A stretch of 64,000 nt of DNA from assembly GCF_002964665.1 (NCBI RefSeq), contig NZ_PQBZ01000034.1, positions 930,429 to 994,428 on the forward strand. The letters run 5' to 3'. The DNA comes from Pseudoalteromonas sp. T1lg23B (lineage in GTDB: Bacteria > Pseudomonadota > Gammaproteobacteria > Enterobacterales > Alteromonadaceae). The notes under the pieces are model-generated. The model saw nothing but the letters and a program-made list of their open reading frames with translations. It did no database searches and had not been told where the DNA came from. Of this stretch, positions 1-9,997 are shown piece after piece. Numbering within the stretch: the stretch's first letter is position 1; every line of letters begins with the position of its first letter. The translations under genes were made by a program, and so were the position numbers.

Positions 1-1007
1 GTGAGTTGTTGGTCAACATCGGAGCTTATTGGGCCATTGGCAATTTCAACGATGTAATCTGCCTGCACCTGCTCAACATTATCTTTGTTAATCACCCCTG
101 CCAATGCCGCGGGTACTAAAATATCAACATCCAGAGACAGTAACTCCTCATTGCTGATCCGAGTGTGCTCAATATCTTCACACACCGAATGCTGGCAATA
201 CACAGCTTTTAGCTCATTACTTCGTTGCTTTTCTGTGAATACGCTTTGCACATCAAGCCCTTGTTCGCAATAAATGCCGCCCTTGGAGTCACTCACGGCA
301 ACCACTTTATACCCAGCGGCTTGTAACAGCCTCGCACAGTGGTAACCACCATTACCAAACCCTTGTATTGCAACCGTCTTTTGGTTAACTTGCCAGTCTA
401 GTTTTCCTGCCAATGCTTGAATACACAAAAAGGCACCACGTCCAGTGGCACTTTCACGACCAACGCTCCCGCCAAATGCTAAAGGCTTACCTGTGATCAC
501 CGCAGGGCATTTTGTTCTGGTAATTTTTTCATACTCGTCCATCATCCAACCCATTATACGAGCATTGGTATAGACATCTGGCGCGGGAATATCGAGTTCA
601 GGCCCGATAAAATCCGCTTTTGCTCTAATGTAAGAGCGAGATAAACGTTCCAGTTCCATCGGTGAGAGTTTTTTGGGATCAACAGTCACCGCACCTTTTG
701 CCCCTCCAAACGGCACATTAACTACGGCACATTTTAGTGTCATCCATAACGCTAGCGCTTCTACCTCACTTTGGTCTGCATCCTGATGAAAGCGAATGCC
801 CCCCTTTGTTGGCCCCAATAAATCATTATATCGACATCTATAAGCTTTAAAGTAGGCGGTATTGCCGTTGTCTTTACGGATCGCGATATGGCTGGTCAAG
901 GTACTTTGCGGCTGACTCAACGCTTCTAATACAGCGCTAAACTGGGGAGTATCTTGAGCTATGGTACTCAATCGCGCTAGCGCATCTCCTAGCAGGTCTT
1001 TTCTCAT
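1..1007 (-). CDS. Glu/Leu/Phe/Val-family amino-acid dehydrogenase, partial (C-terminus outside window)
   Basis: NAD(P)-dependent oxidative deaminase of the glutamate/leucine/phenylalanine/valine dehydrogenase family, cytosolic. About 335 codons are present, starting with ATG at 1007 behind a GGAG ribosome site. The translation shows the family substrate-binding segment (GPTKGGIRFH), the catalytic-lysine region (MTLKCAVVNVPFGGAKGA), a Rossmann glycine motif (GFGNGG) and the late motif EIANGPI just before the window edge. The family is usually about 410-430 residues, so roughly 80-90 residues are missing. Which amino acid it uses cannot be decided here; glutamate is the commonest choice for this subgroup. 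It stands alone, transcribed out of the window. Confidence 0.9.
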   Translation of the reverse strand, partial: MRKDLLGDALARLSTIAQDTPQFSAVLEALSQPQSTLTSHIAIRKDNGNTAYFKAYRCRYNDLLGPTKGGIRFHQDADQSEVEALALWMTLKCAVVNVPFGGAKGAVTVDPKKLSPMELERLSRSYIRAKADFIGPELDIPAPDVYTNARIMGWMMDEYEKITRTKCPAVITGKPLAFGGSVGRESATGRGAFLCIQALAGKLDWQVNQKTVAIQGFGNGGYHCARLLQAAGYKVVAVSDSKGGIYCEQGLDVQSVFTEKQRSNELKAVYCQHSVCEDIEHTRISNEELLSLDVDILVPAALAGVINKDNVEQVQADYIVEIANGPISSDVDQQL

Positions 1008-1210
1008 ATTCAACTCCTTTAATATTGCTCTTTGGATGTAACTACAAGCGTAGTGTAATTAACCTCTGCTGCACATTCTCTTCGTTATTTTCACTTGTAT
1101 GAGTGAAACATCATCTTGGAATAGCTAATGTGCTGGGAAGTTTTAATTTCTCAATATCAAAACTCGCATTCGTAACTGAGGGTAACAATTAAAGAGTGAA
1201 ACTTTCAAAC

Positions 1211-3202
1211 CTACTTAGTGTTGCTCCCTACTTCTAGCTCTGCTAAAAATCGACAGGCGTTTTCTTGTGGTTTCAATACAAAAGTTTGTTGCTTAGCGCG
1301 CGTCAGAGCCACATAAAACAAACGCCTTTCTTCTGCAAACGGGAACGTCTCCCGTGATGGTAACATCGCATCCATCAATGGCTGAATCGCACGGCTGGTA
1401 GGAAAGCCTGTACTGCCCTCATACAGCCCCATCATTATGGCGTAGTCCGCCTCTTTGCCTTTTGCTGCATGAAAGGTCATCACCCTAATATCTAACAAGT
1501 TAAATTTGCTTCGCAAGTCTGACAACCTCTCGCGTGAGGGCAGCATTTTATGAAAGCGTGCAAGCAACAATACACTCGCTTCACCTTGCGCATTGAGCCT
1601 CTCAAGTACCTTTTCAAGCGCTTCAAGTTCACTGCTTGCTATGGTTTCCACTAGCAGTGCGGGTACTGCTGACTTACGAGCAGACTTTACCCGCTTTTTG
1701 AGCTGAGCTGGGTTGCTACATACAAAGGTACTGGAAATATCTAATATATCTTGAGGGTATCTAAAAGTTTTATCTAATGCCGTAATCGCAGCATCCCCAA
1801 AATGTTTATCAAATTGCGTGGTCAATGTAATATCTGCACCACTGAATCGATAAATCGACTGCCAATCATCCCCTACCGCAAATAAATATCGTTTATTTTC
1901 CCCTCGCAGCAGCGCTTTGAGAAGCTTAGCCCTAATCGGCGACAAATCCTGAAATTCGTCGACCATAATATGTTGCCAAGGCGCACTAAAGTGACCCGTC
2001 TCAATATACGCTATCGCTTTAGCTATCATGTCCTCAAAGTCAATGGCTCCCTCACTAGCCAAATATGACTGATACTCTGTGGCTATTGGGGTTAGACATT
2101 TAAGCAATTCGTCATGCTGTGATGTTACCGCCTTCATTTGACCTAAAGCTGTGACATGCTTATACACGCCAAGCAAAGCGGTAATATGTGTTATGACGGG
2201 TTTACAACCTGAACTACTGATAAATTCAACCATCTCTCCACTTGGTTTGATATTGCATTCCTTTATGCAAAATTGCGCGAACAGTTCTTTGTAGCCAGGC
2301 TGAAAACAAAGTGCTTGTAAGGTGTCGTGAACAAACCTGTATCTTTGCTTGGCATCACTAGTTAACGTACTGAGCCGAGGCTGCTTGCCCTCAACTTGTG
2401 CTATCACTAATCTTCCCAATGCGTGAAAGGTCATACACTCAAACCCTTCTCCAGCTCTTTGTTTTAATTCCTTAGCAGCTTCAGTGCCGTAAGCAAGCAG
2501 CAATATCTGCTCGGGCTGCACTGCGCCACAGTGAACTAAAAACTTAGCTCTGGCTATCATCACACTGGTTTTTCCAGTACCTGCGCCAGCTAGCAGTAAA
2601 TGACGGTCATCGCGAATAATACAAGCCTGTCTTTGTGCCCAAGTTAATGGTTGGCGCTCAACGTTATCAAAAAAGTGTTGATATTGGCTCGCATAGTATT
2701 CTATGAACATGGCCCGAAATGCATCAATATCAAATGCTTGCCATTGTTGTAGCTCTTTGAGCGTATACAGTGCCTGAGCGAGATCGGGCGATAAAGTAAT
2801 ACTAGGCTTCCAACTCAGCCATTGCTGTTCAAGAACAGCGACGCTTTGCTGTAATACTTCGAGATTAGAATGTGATAGATAGTGATTTTTTAGTAACGCT
2901 TCTATTTTACCAATTGCGTTAATCAACCGAAGATGGTGCTGATTAATCCAGTACCTCTGAAAGTCGTCATTTGTATGCTCGCTATGCGCAACTGTAACGC
3001 TCAACAAAGCCTCCCTATCAACTAACTTTATCTGCAATTTAGAGAGGATAGAACCCTTTACGAGTCTCGGTGGATTTTGCATTTGTTGCCATGCAATCTC
3101 TTTACAAACCGCGCCGTTTAGTAACATTAGCGACCGTTTATGGATGCTACAACTATGAAAATGAGCAACTCGTTTTTTTAAAGAAGAGAGATTAAAGTTC
3201 AA
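1211..3202 (-). CDS. helD: DNA helicase IV (HelD-like, UvrD/Rep superfamily 1A)
   Basis: ATP-dependent 3'-5' DNA helicase of superfamily 1. The 663-residue length fits E. coli helicase IV (684). Walker A GAGTGKT is at residues 206-212, followed by the motif Ia region and a TFHALGR segment. Walker B/motif II is DEFQD at 415-419 within IMVDEFQDLSP, and motif III is VGDDWQSIYRFSGAD. The C-terminus holds the superfamily motifs VMTFHAAKGKEAD and RRLFYVALTRAK. The DEFQD box with GDDWQSIYRFSG is typical of HelD rather than UvrD or Rep. The N-terminal ~190 residues correspond to the HelD-specific extension. It is a single-gene unit downstream of the secG/tRNA-Leu terminator. Confidence 0.92.
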   Translation of the reverse strand: MNFNLSSLKKRVAHFHSCSIHKRSLMLLNGAVCKEIAWQQMQNPPRLVKGSILSKLQIKLVDREALLSVTVAHSEHTNDDFQRYWINQHHLRLINAIGKIEALLKNHYLSHSNLEVLQQSVAVLEQQWLSWKPSITLSPDLAQALYTLKELQQWQAFDIDAFRAMFIEYYASQYQHFFDNVERQPLTWAQRQACIIRDDRHLLLAGAGTGKTSVMIARAKFLVHCGAVQPEQILLLAYGTEAAKELKQRAGEGFECMTFHALGRLVIAQVEGKQPRLSTLTSDAKQRYRFVHDTLQALCFQPGYKELFAQFCIKECNIKPSGEMVEFISSSGCKPVITHITALLGVYKHVTALGQMKAVTSQHDELLKCLTPIATEYQSYLASEGAIDFEDMIAKAIAYIETGHFSAPWQHIMVDEFQDLSPIRAKLLKALLRGENKRYLFAVGDDWQSIYRFSGADITLTTQFDKHFGDAAITALDKTFRYPQDILDISSTFVCSNPAQLKKRVKSARKSAVPALLVETIASSELEALEKVLERLNAQGEASVLLLARFHKMLPSRERLSDLRSKFNLLDIRVMTFHAAKGKEADYAIMMGLYEGSTGFPTSRAIQPLMDAMLPSRETFPFAEERRLFYVALTRAKQQTFVLKPQENACRFLAELEVGSNTK

Positions 3203-3271
3203 TTATGGCACTTAAGAATTGGCTAAGGAATAACATCTGCTCTACGCCATCATATGGTAAACAGCAGACAT

Positions 3272-3296
3272 AAAAAAACCAGCAAAACGCTGGTCT
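3272..3296 (-). terminator. Rho-independent terminator after tRNA-Leu/secG
   Basis: Hairpin ACCAGC-aaaac-GCTGGT (3278-3294) followed on the minus strand by a run of seven T. It lies just downstream of tRNA-Leu and would end the minus-strand secG-tRNA transcript before helD. Confidence 0.8.
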
Positions 3297-3304
3297 TTAT
3301 AATT

Positions 3305-3389
3305 TGGTGCGGATGGGGGGACTTGAACCCCCACGGCCGAAGCCACCACCCCCTCAAGATGGCGTGTCTACCAATTCCACCACATCCGC
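3305..3389 (-). tRNA. tRNA-Leu (anticodon GAG)
   Basis: The 85-nt minus-strand sequence folds as a class II tRNA: acceptor stem GCGGATG/CATCCGC, discriminator A, encoded CCA end (3305-3307), TTCAAGTC T-loop, a long variable arm, and anticodon loop TTGAGGG with GAG at 3353-3355. The D-arm (GTGGAATTGGTAGACAC) closely matches enterobacterial tRNA-Leu(GAG). Its place directly downstream of secG is the same as leuU in E. coli, so it is probably co-transcribed with secG. Confidence 0.97.
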
Positions 3390-3454
3390 ATTTTTGTCGG
3401 TCTATTGTCTGATTGAGGAATCAAACTACCGAGTAACTTTAGGTTACTAAGCTA

Positions 3455-3805
3455 TTAATTTGGTACGTCTGAAGTTTTATTTTCTTCAGGAGACACCGGT
3501 ACATCTGAAGTTGCTGGCGCTACAGTGGTAGATGCTGGCACTTCTAGGTTTTCCCATTCGTCTGTCTTTTTAATTTGACCCGTTGTAAGGTTGCCAAGAA
3601 TAATACTCAAAACAAAGAACACTGACGCAAGAATCGTCGTTGTCTTAGTCATAAAGTTACCCGCACCCGATGAACCAAAAACCGTTGCTGATGCACCCGC
3701 ACCGAACGATGAGCCCATGTCGGCACCCTTACCTTGTTGAATTAACACCATACCTACAAGTGCTAAAGCAACAATCAAGTAAACAACCAATAATATTTCG
3801 TACAT
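3455..3805 (-). CDS. secG: Preprotein translocase subunit SecG
   Basis: Small inner-membrane subunit of the SecYEG channel. The 116 residues have a first transmembrane helix at about 2-21, the conserved cytosolic loop IQQGKGADMGSSFGAGAS, the motif FGSSGAGNFMTK, and a second helix at about 53-75. A polar acidic tail rich in Pro, Thr and Ser follows. Length fits E. coli SecG (110). The start follows the tpiA stop by one base, so the two are probably translated from one message. tRNA-Leu(GAG) follows downstream. Confidence 0.95.
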   Translation of the reverse strand: MYEILLVVYLIVALALVGMVLIQQGKGADMGSSFGAGASATVFGSSGAGNFMTKTTTILASVFFVLSIILGNLTTGQIKKTDEWENLEVPASTTVAPATSDVPVSPEENKTSDVPN

Positions 3806-3806
3806 T

Positions 3807-4556
3807 TTATACGTTCCCTAGTGCACTTTTACAGATGCTGATGAAGGCATCTTTTTGCAAACTCGCTCCGCCTATAAGGCCACCGTCGATGTCTGCCTGT
3901 GCAAATAATGATTCACTGTTTTTTTCGTTCACACTACCACCGTATAGGATACGTAGTGTTTGCGCCACTTGCTCATCATAACCACTAAGCATGTCGCGAA
4001 TGAATTTATGTACCGCTTGTGCCTGCTCAGGGGTAGCTGTTTTACCAGTCCCTATAGCCCAAACGGGTTCGTATGCTATCACAGAATTATTTAACGCTGC
4101 TACACCTAATTTATCAATTACGGCTTTTATTTGCTGTGCAACGATTTCTTCTGTCTCTCCAGCATCTCGCTGTTGTTCTGTTTCACCAACACAGAGTATT
4201 GGAATCAAGTCAAACTCTTGTGCCTTAGCGAACTTATCAGCTACCTGCTGGTTGCTCTCCGAGAACAAACTACGCCTTTCAGAGTGCCCCACTAGGGTAT
4301 ATTTTGCCCCTAGTTCGCGAGCTAACTGAGCGTGGATTTCTCCGGTGTATGCCCCTGAGTCAAACTCTGATATGGTTTGAGTGCCTGCCATTACGCCTTT
4401 ACTTACCACTTCTTTGAGCAATAAAGCTGGAGGAAATATAATGACATCCAGGTTTGCATTTTTGTGCTTTTCAACTTCGCCGCAGATCTCAGATACAAGT
4501 TCTAACGAACCGTTCATTTTCCAGTTACCTGCTACTATTGGCTTACGTTGCGCCAT
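3807..4556 (-). CDS. tpiA: Triosephosphate isomerase
   Basis: Interconverts dihydroxyacetone phosphate and glyceraldehyde 3-phosphate in glycolysis; cytosolic (beta/alpha)8 dimer. 249 residues is the standard length. All catalytic signatures are visible: GNWKMNG with Lys13, GHSERR with His91, YEPVWAIGTGK with catalytic Glu163, and the phosphate-binding GGSV near the C-terminus. It sits between glmM and secG, an arrangement seen in several marine gammaproteobacteria; in E. coli tpiA is elsewhere. Confidence 0.97.
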   Translation of the reverse strand: MAQRKPIVAGNWKMNGSLELVSEICGEVEKHKNANLDVIIFPPALLLKEVVSKGVMAGTQTISEFDSGAYTGEIHAQLARELGAKYTLVGHSERRSLFSESNQQVADKFAKAQEFDLIPILCVGETEQQRDAGETEEIVAQQIKAVIDKLGVAALNNSVIAYEPVWAIGTGKTATPEQAQAVHKFIRDMLSGYDEQVAQTLRILYGGSVNEKNSESLFAQADIDGGLIGGASLQKDAFISICKSALGNV

Positions 4557-4578
4557 ACGATACTCCGCATCAGAAAGC

Positions 4579-4604
4579 GGGTGAGATACTAACTCTCCTC
4601 ACCC
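4579..4604 (-). other. Inverted repeat between glmM and tpiA
   Basis: Seven-base arms GGGTGAG and CTCACCC separated by 12 bases lie in the 79-base glmM-tpiA gap. No clear T-run follows, so it is not a convincing terminator. It could be an attenuator, an mRNA processing hairpin, or chance. Confidence 0.35.
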
Positions 4605-4635
4605 TGATTTACAAGAAATAAAATTAAAAACCAGA

Positions 4636-5976
4636 TTAATTGCTCACAGATTCAACAACTTCAGCTATTTTTGTTGCAAAATCGAGCACTTGTTTCTCTT
4701 GTTCTGCTTCAACCATCACTCGAACAACCGGTTCTGTGCCTGATTTTCTTAACAGGACGCGCCCTTTACCCGAAAGCAGCTCTTCAACTTCTGCCACAGC
4801 TTGTTTAACAACACTCTGCTGCGTTGGATCAGAGTCGGTAGAATAGCGAACGTTAATCATCTTCATCGGGTATTTTGTAAAGCCGCTGCCAAGGTCTTGC
4901 AACGTCTTGTTCTGAGAGACCATTGCTGCTAAGACTTGTAGACTCGCAACAATACCATCACCAGTCCCAATGAGACCTAGATTTAACACGTGGCCAGAAC
5001 TTTCACCGCCGATTGTCCAACCTTTCTGGTTGAGCAATTCCATGACATATCGGTCACCCACTTTACTGCGAGCAAATTCAATACCTTGGCTGCGTAAAGC
5101 GTTTTCAAGGCCCATATTCGACATAACGGTACCAACAACGCCACCGTTAAGCGTGCCATTGGCATGCGCCAAACAAGCAATGATGTAAACAATATCATCG
5201 CCATCAAAAACATGACCTTTGTGATCAACCATCATCACGCGATCACCATCACCATCGTAAGCAATACCAACATCCGCTTTATGCTCTAAAACCTGACGCT
5301 TTAAGCTATCAATATGGGTCGCACCACATTCATGGTTGATATTCAACCCATTTGGTTCACAGGCATGGCAAATCACCGTTGCACCTAATTCACGCATTAC
5401 CGCCGGTGCAATATGGTAAGTTGCACCGTTGGCGCAATCTAAAACAATTTTCAGCCCCTCAAGTGATAACTCTTTGGGAAATTGACTCTTACAAAACTCA
5501 ATGTAACGGCCATCTGCATTCTCAAGACGTCTTGCTTTACCTAACTTTTCAGAAGCGACACACGTCATGTCTTCGTCCAACATAGCTTCAATTTCTAGTT
5601 CCACGCTATCCGCTAGCTTCAAGCCATTGCCACTAAAGAATTTAATACCATTGTCATGATATGGATTATGAGACGCGCTGATCACGATACCGGCTTCAGC
5701 CCTAAAAGTTTGCGTCAAATACGCTACAGCGGGTGTAGGCATAGGTCCAAGTAACACAACATCAATACCCGCCGCAATGAGTCCTGCTTCCAAAGAAGTT
5801 TCTAACAAGTAACCAGAAATACGGGTATCTTTACCGATAATTACTTTCTTTGTGCCAGCTTTAGACAAAACCTTACCGGCAGCCCATCCCAATTTAAGCG
5901 CAAATTCAGGCGTAATTGGATGTTGTCCAACTAAACCTCTTACTCCATCTGTGCCAAAATACTTTCTAGTTGTCAT
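4636..5976 (-). CDS. glmM: Phosphoglucosamine mutase
   Basis: Converts glucosamine 6-phosphate to glucosamine 1-phosphate, feeding UDP-GlcNAc synthesis for peptidoglycan and LPS. The protein has 446 residues (E. coli GlmM 445). It starts with the family signature [11 protein letters not shown], carries the active-site phosphoserine loop [10 protein letters not shown] with Ser102, the metal-binding loop DGDGDR, the sugar-binding GGESSGH and the C-terminal phosphate-binding [12 protein letters not shown]. The start overlaps the folP stop by four bases (ATGA), indicating translational coupling, as in the conserved folP-glmM pair of enterobacteria. Confidence 0.97.
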   Translation of the reverse strand: MTTRKYFGTDGVRGLVGQHPITPEFALKLGWAAGKVLSKAGTKKVIIGKDTRISGYLLETSLEAGLIAAGIDVVLLGPMPTPAVAYLTQTFRAEAGIVISASHNPYHDNGIKFFSGNGLKLADSVELEIEAMLDEDMTCVASEKLGKARRLENADGRYIEFCKSQFPKELSLEGLKIVLDCANGATYHIAPAVMRELGATVICHACEPNGLNINHECGATHIDSLKRQVLEHKADVGIAYDGDGDRVMMVDHKGHVFDGDDIVYIIACLAHANGTLNGGVVGTVMSNMGLENALRSQGIEFARSKVGDRYVMELLNQKGWTIGGESSGHVLNLGLIGTGDGIVASLQVLAAMVSQNKTLQDLGSGFTKYPMKMINVRYSTDSDPTQQSVVKQAVAEVEELLSGKGRVLLRKSGTEPVVRVMVEAEQEKQVLDFATKIAEVVESVSN

Positions 5977-6821
5977 ATGGTTACTCCATTAATTGCTGCT
6001 TGCCAGACATTCAGAACATCAGCTGTTTGCTGAACGTCATGTACTCTGATTATGTGCGCCCCCTGTTGGGCGCATAACAATGCCCCAGCGAGGCTTGCAG
6101 CTAAACGTTCATTTGTTTCTCTATTTAATAACTTGCCAAACATAGACTTACGCGATAGACCAGCAAGTAGAGGCAGACCAAAAGATTGGAAAGCCTCAAA
6201 GTTACCCAACAATTCAAAGTTGTGTGTCAAATTTTTACCAAACCCAAATCCAGGATCGAGTATAAGACGCTCTCTGGATATTTGCGCCTTGTCACACGCT
6301 AGCAAACGTTCGCTGAAGAATGCCTTAATCTGCCCAATTAGGTCGCTGTACGAAGGGTTTTGTTGCATAGTGCGAGGCTGGCCTTGCATATGCATCAAAC
6401 AAATCGCAACGTCAGGATAAATCGCTGCGACTTCAAGTGCTCCAGGCTCTTGTAATGCACGCACATCATTAATGATGTCGGCACCCGCTTCGATGGCTTG
6501 ACGCATCACTTCGGCTTTACTGGTGTCTATCGAAATAACACAGTCGCTTCGACGACGAATACCTTGGATAACGGGTATCACACGCTTAAGCTCGTCTTCA
6601 CATGTAACATCAGGTGCGCCTGGTCGAGTCGACTCTCCGCCTATATCAAGGATAGTTGCTCCTTGTTCGAGCAAGGTAAGCGCCTGATTGACAGCGCTAT
6701 CACAGTGGTAAAACGAGCCACCATCTGAAAACGAGTCAGGAGTTACGTTAACGATGCCCATGACTTGCGGCTTGTTGAGGCTTATCGCTCTGCCTCTAGG
6801 TAAACGAATTGTGGTTGTCAT
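5973..6821 (-). CDS. folP: Dihydropteroate synthase
   Basis: Condenses p-aminobenzoate with 6-hydroxymethyl-dihydropterin pyrophosphate in folate synthesis; the sulfonamide target. At 282 residues it matches the family. The two signatures are present: [14 protein letters not shown] at 22-35 and GGESTRPG at 61-68, followed by [17 protein letters not shown] and GLSRKSMFG; the last holds the Lys and Ser of the substrate pocket. It lies between ftsH and glmM as in E. coli, but a terminator separates it from ftsH, so it may have its own promoter. Confidence 0.97.
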   Translation of the reverse strand: MTTTIRLPRGRAISLNKPQVMGIVNVTPDSFSDGGSFYHCDSAVNQALTLLEQGATILDIGGESTRPGAPDVTCEDELKRVIPVIQGIRRRSDCVISIDTSKAEVMRQAIEAGADIINDVRALQEPGALEVAAIYPDVAICLMHMQGQPRTMQQNPSYSDLIGQIKAFFSERLLACDKAQISRERLILDPGFGFGKNLTHNFELLGNFEAFQSFGLPLLAGLSRKSMFGKLLNRETNERLAASLAGALLCAQQGAHIIRVHDVQQTADVLNVWQAAINGVTI

Positions 6822-6925
6822 TGTCGTTACTCGTTTTAGAGTAATGTTAGCAAAAGCAAGTAAGTATGCTCAGCAACTTCATATTGTGCAAAAATCTATC
6901 AAAAAATTTCATTTTTAATAAGTAT

Positions 6926-6951
6926 GAAAAAGCCCCGACTTAGCGGGGCTT
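6926..6951 (-). terminator. Rho-independent terminator downstream of ftsH
   Basis: Stem AGCCCCG/CGGGGCT with a six-base loop (6931-6950), followed on the minus strand by five T. It lies 24 bases downstream of the ftsH stop and ahead of folP, so it would end or attenuate the rlmE-ftsH message. Confidence 0.88.
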
Positions 6952-6974
6952 TAGACATAAGGCTATTTTAACCG

Positions 6975-8921
6975 TTATTCTGTTCTATCATCAAGCTCTG
7001 ATGATGACTCTGATTTATCGACAGGCTTTTGAGCGTCTTCGACAGTCGGCTTTGACGCCTTTTTATCAGACTTAGTCTCTGGCTTACGATCATGGGCATC
7101 ACGAGGTGGACGCACTTCTGTTCGAGCCATTAGGTCATCAATTTGGCCTGCATCAATAGTTTCGTATTTCATTAACGCATCTTTCATGCTGTGCAGAATA
7201 TCCATGTTATCTTTTAGGATCTGCTCAGCACGTTGATAATTTCTCGAAATGAAATCTTTTATCTCTGCATCTATCAGTTTAGCCGTTTCATCTGACATGC
7301 CAGCCATTCGATTTGAACTGCCGCCCATGTACATTTCGCCCTGCTCTTCAACATACTTTTGCGGACCAAGTTTACTACTCAGACCCCATTGCGTTACCAT
7401 TTTCTTCGCGATGTCTGTCGCGCGTTCAATATCGTTACTCGCACCGGTCGTTACTTTGTCATCACCGTAGATCAGCGCTTCCGCAATACGGCCACCATAT
7501 AAGCTCGACAGCATTGATTCGAGATGCTCTTTCGAGTGACTCACTCTATCCTGTTCTGGCAAATACATTGTAACACCTAGAGCTCGACCACGAGGGATAA
7601 TGGATACTTTATAAACGGGATCGTGTTCAGGCACTAAACGACCTACAATCGCGTGACCCGCCTCATGGTATGCGGTCATTTCTTTCTCATGCTCGCTCAT
7701 CACCATGGACTTACGCTCAGCACCCATCATAATTTTATCTTTAGCGGCATCAAACTCAGCCATGCTTACTTTGCGTTTGTTGCCTCTGGCTGCAAACAAA
7801 GCGGCTTCATTCACAAGGTTGGCTAAATCTGCACCTGAAAAACCAGGCGTGCCACGTGCGATCAGTGATGCTTCAACATTATCATCTAACGGTACTTTGC
7901 GCATGTGTACATTTAGAATTTGCTCACGACCACGAATATCTGGTAGGCCTACCACCACCTGACGGTCAAAACGACCAGGACGTAACAACGCTGGGTCTAA
8001 CACATCTGGGCGGTTGGTCGCAGCGATTACAATGATACCTTCGTTGCCTTCAAAACCATCCATCTCAACCAACATTTGGTTAAGTGTTTGCTCACGCTCA
8101 TCGTGGCCTCCACCCATGCCTGCACCACGCTTACGGCCCACAGCATCAATCTCATCAATAAAGATAATACATGGCGCGGCCTTTTTGGCCTGTTCAAACA
8201 TGTCACGCACACGAGATGCACCAACACCTACAAACATTTCAACGAAGTCAGAACCAGAAATCGTAAAAAATGGTACTTTAGCCTCACCAGCTACGGCCTT
8301 AGCCAGTAGCGTTTTACCCGTACCTGGAGGACCGACCATCAACACACCTTTCGGAATGCTACCGCCTAGTTTTTGGAACTTTGATGGGTCGCGAAGAAAA
8401 TCAACTAGTTCTGTCACATCTTCTTTTGCTTCATCACAGCCAGCAACATCAGCAAAGGTAGTTTTCACTTGATCCTCGCTCATTAAACGGGCTTTACTCT
8501 TTCCAAATGACATGGCACCTTTACCACCGCCACCTTGCATCTGACGCATGAAGAATATCCATACACCAATAAGCAACAACATTGGGAACCAAGATATAAA
8601 AATATTGGCCAAAAACGACTGTTCTTCCGGTGCTACACCTTTAACGTTCACGTCATTTTTTAGCAAATCGTTAATCAGATCTTCGTCGTACATAGGCATA
8701 ATAGTCTGAAAACGTTCACCATTGCCCTTCATACCCGTAATGGTACCGGTTGAACGGTCAATGTTTACGTCTCGTACTGCGCCGCTGCGCACTTCTTTGA
8801 CAAACTGCGTGTAACTGGTTTGACGATCAATGTGATCGCCGCCATTGAAACTCTGAAAGACGGTCATTAGCACAACTGCAATTACCAACCAGAGTATTAG
8901 ATTCTTCGCCATATCGCTCAA
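6975..8921 (-). CDS. ftsH: ATP-dependent zinc metalloprotease FtsH
   Basis: Membrane-anchored AAA+ protease that degrades misfolded membrane proteins and regulatory proteins. 648 residues (E. coli 644-647). Transmembrane helix at about 7-23, periplasmic domain, second helix at about 103-125, then Walker A GPPGTGKT (197-204), Walker B IIFIDEID, the second region of homology with RPGRFDR, and the zinc site HEAGH (419-423). The TTG at 8921 has AGAGG eight bases upstream; ATG at 8912 (MAKNLILW) is the alternative. The tail after about 610 is charged and variable, as usual. It follows rlmE, as in E. coli. Confidence 0.97.
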   Translation of the reverse strand: MSDMAKNLILWLVIAVVLMTVFQSFNGGDHIDRQTSYTQFVKEVRSGAVRDVNIDRSTGTITGMKGNGERFQTIMPMYDEDLINDLLKNDVNVKGVAPEEQSFLANIFISWFPMLLLIGVWIFFMRQMQGGGGKGAMSFGKSKARLMSEDQVKTTFADVAGCDEAKEDVTELVDFLRDPSKFQKLGGSIPKGVLMVGPPGTGKTLLAKAVAGEAKVPFFTISGSDFVEMFVGVGASRVRDMFEQAKKAAPCIIFIDEIDAVGRKRGAGMGGGHDEREQTLNQMLVEMDGFEGNEGIIVIAATNRPDVLDPALLRPGRFDRQVVVGLPDIRGREQILNVHMRKVPLDDNVEASLIARGTPGFSGADLANLVNEAALFAARGNKRKVSMAEFDAAKDKIMMGAERKSMVMSEHEKEMTAYHEAGHAIVGRLVPEHDPVYKVSIIPRGRALGVTMYLPEQDRVSHSKEHLESMLSSLYGGRIAEALIYGDDKVTTGASNDIERATDIAKKMVTQWGLSSKLGPQKYVEEQGEMYMGGSSNRMAGMSDETAKLIDAEIKDFISRNYQRAEQILKDNMDILHSMKDALMKYETIDAGQIDDLMARTEVRPPRDAHDRKPETKSDKKASKPTVEDAQKPVDKSESSSELDDRTE

Positions 8922-8981
8922 GGGGTTAACCTCTTGTATCCAAAAATTATTTAAATTCGACTTTAATGCTTTTCAACTGTA

Positions 8982-9611
8982 CTACAGTTTGTAGCCTGTC
9001 GCCACTATATAAACCTCACGGGAACGTGGACGAGAGGCTTTTGGCTTTCTGATTTTTACCACGTTAAAGCATTTACGTACTTCTTGTACAAACTGATCAA
9101 AGCCTTCCCCTTGGAAAACTTTCACTGCAAAAGCACCATTTTTACCGAGCACTTGATGACACATATCTAGCGCAAGCTCCACCAAGTACATACTACCCGC
9201 TTGGTCGGTCGACATATTGCCACTCATATTTGGTGCCATGTCGGAAAAAACCACATCAACGTTCTTCCCTCCAATACGCTCAAGCAAAGCATTTAACACT
9301 GCTTCCTCGCGAAAGTCTCCCTGTAAGAAATCCACCCCGGCTAATGAATCCATTGGTAAAATATCACAAGCTATAACCTGTCCTTTTTCACCTACTTCTT
9401 CTGCCAAGTACTGTGACCAGCTACCAGGAGCCGCGCCCAAGTCAACCACGCTCATGCCAGGTTTGATGAGTTTATCGCGTTGTTGGATCTCTTCGAGTTT
9501 AAAAATAGCTCGGGAGCGAAAGCCACGTTTTTGCGCTTCATGGACGTAAGGATCGTCCACATGTTCCTTTAACCAGCGTTTAGAGCTCGCTGAGTGCTTT
9601 TTATTTGCCAT
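8982..9611 (-). CDS. rlmE: 23S rRNA 2'-O-ribose methyltransferase RlmE (FtsJ/RrmJ)
   Basis: SAM-dependent methylation of the 2'-OH of U2552 in 23S rRNA. 209 residues, as in E. coli. The SAM-binding motif [10 protein letters not shown] is at 56-65. The catalytic K-D-K residues align even in number with the E. coli enzyme: Lys38, Asp124 (FSDMAPN) and Lys164 ([11 protein letters not shown]), with Asp83 contacting SAM. It is the first gene of the rlmE-ftsH pair and divergent from yhbY, the standard gammaproteobacterial arrangement. Confidence 0.96.
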   Translation of the reverse strand: MANKKHSASSKRWLKEHVDDPYVHEAQKRGFRSRAIFKLEEIQQRDKLIKPGMSVVDLGAAPGSWSQYLAEEVGEKGQVIACDILPMDSLAGVDFLQGDFREEAVLNALLERIGGKNVDVVFSDMAPNMSGNMSTDQAGSMYLVELALDMCHQVLGKNGAFAVKVFQGEGFDQFVQEVRKCFNVVKIRKPKASRPRSREVYIVATGYKL

Positions 9612-9695
9612 TATTCACTGCAACTCATTAGTAATATTGTCTAGATGGCGGTAGAATATGAGAATTCAAGCCTACATATAGTAAATTGTACCAAT

Positions 9696-9992
9696 ATGAC
9701 TTTATCAAATAAACAAAAGCAGTACCTTAAAGGGTTAGCTCATCCACTAAAACCGGTTGTTTTACTCGGTGCAAATGGTTTAACTGAAGGTGTTCTAGTT
9801 GAAATAGATCAATCTTTGAACATTCACGAACTTATCAAAGTTAAAGTGCCTACGAATGACCGTGAGACAAAGCAATTAATTTTTGACGCTATTGTGCGCG
9901 AAACTGGCGCACATAAAGTGCAGACCATCGGCCACGTCATCGTTTTGTACCGTCAAAGCGAAGAAAAGAAAATTCAACTGCCTCGCCAGTGA
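9696..9992 (+). CDS. yhbY: Ribosome assembly RNA-binding protein YhbY (CRS1/YhbY domain)
   Basis: Small CRM-domain protein that binds pre-50S ribosomal particles. From the ATG at 9696 the product is 98 residues and starts MTLSNKQKQYLKGLAH, matching E. coli YhbY (97 residues) end to end, including LKPVVLLGANGLTEGV, RETGAHKVQTIG and the final LPRQ. The frame stays open upstream to 9645, but those 17 extra residues have no counterpart in the family, so the inner start is preferred. It is divergent from rlmE. Confidence 0.95.
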   Translation: MTLSNKQKQYLKGLAHPLKPVVLLGANGLTEGVLVEIDQSLNIHELIKVKVPTNDRETKQLIFDAIVRETGAHKVQTIGHVIVLYRQSEEKKIQLPRQ

Positions 9993-9997
9993 TTTTC

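Noticed and set aside
9645..9695. N-terminal extension of yhbY
   Set aside because: These 17 codons have no counterpart in YhbY proteins, and the family start matches ATG 9696.
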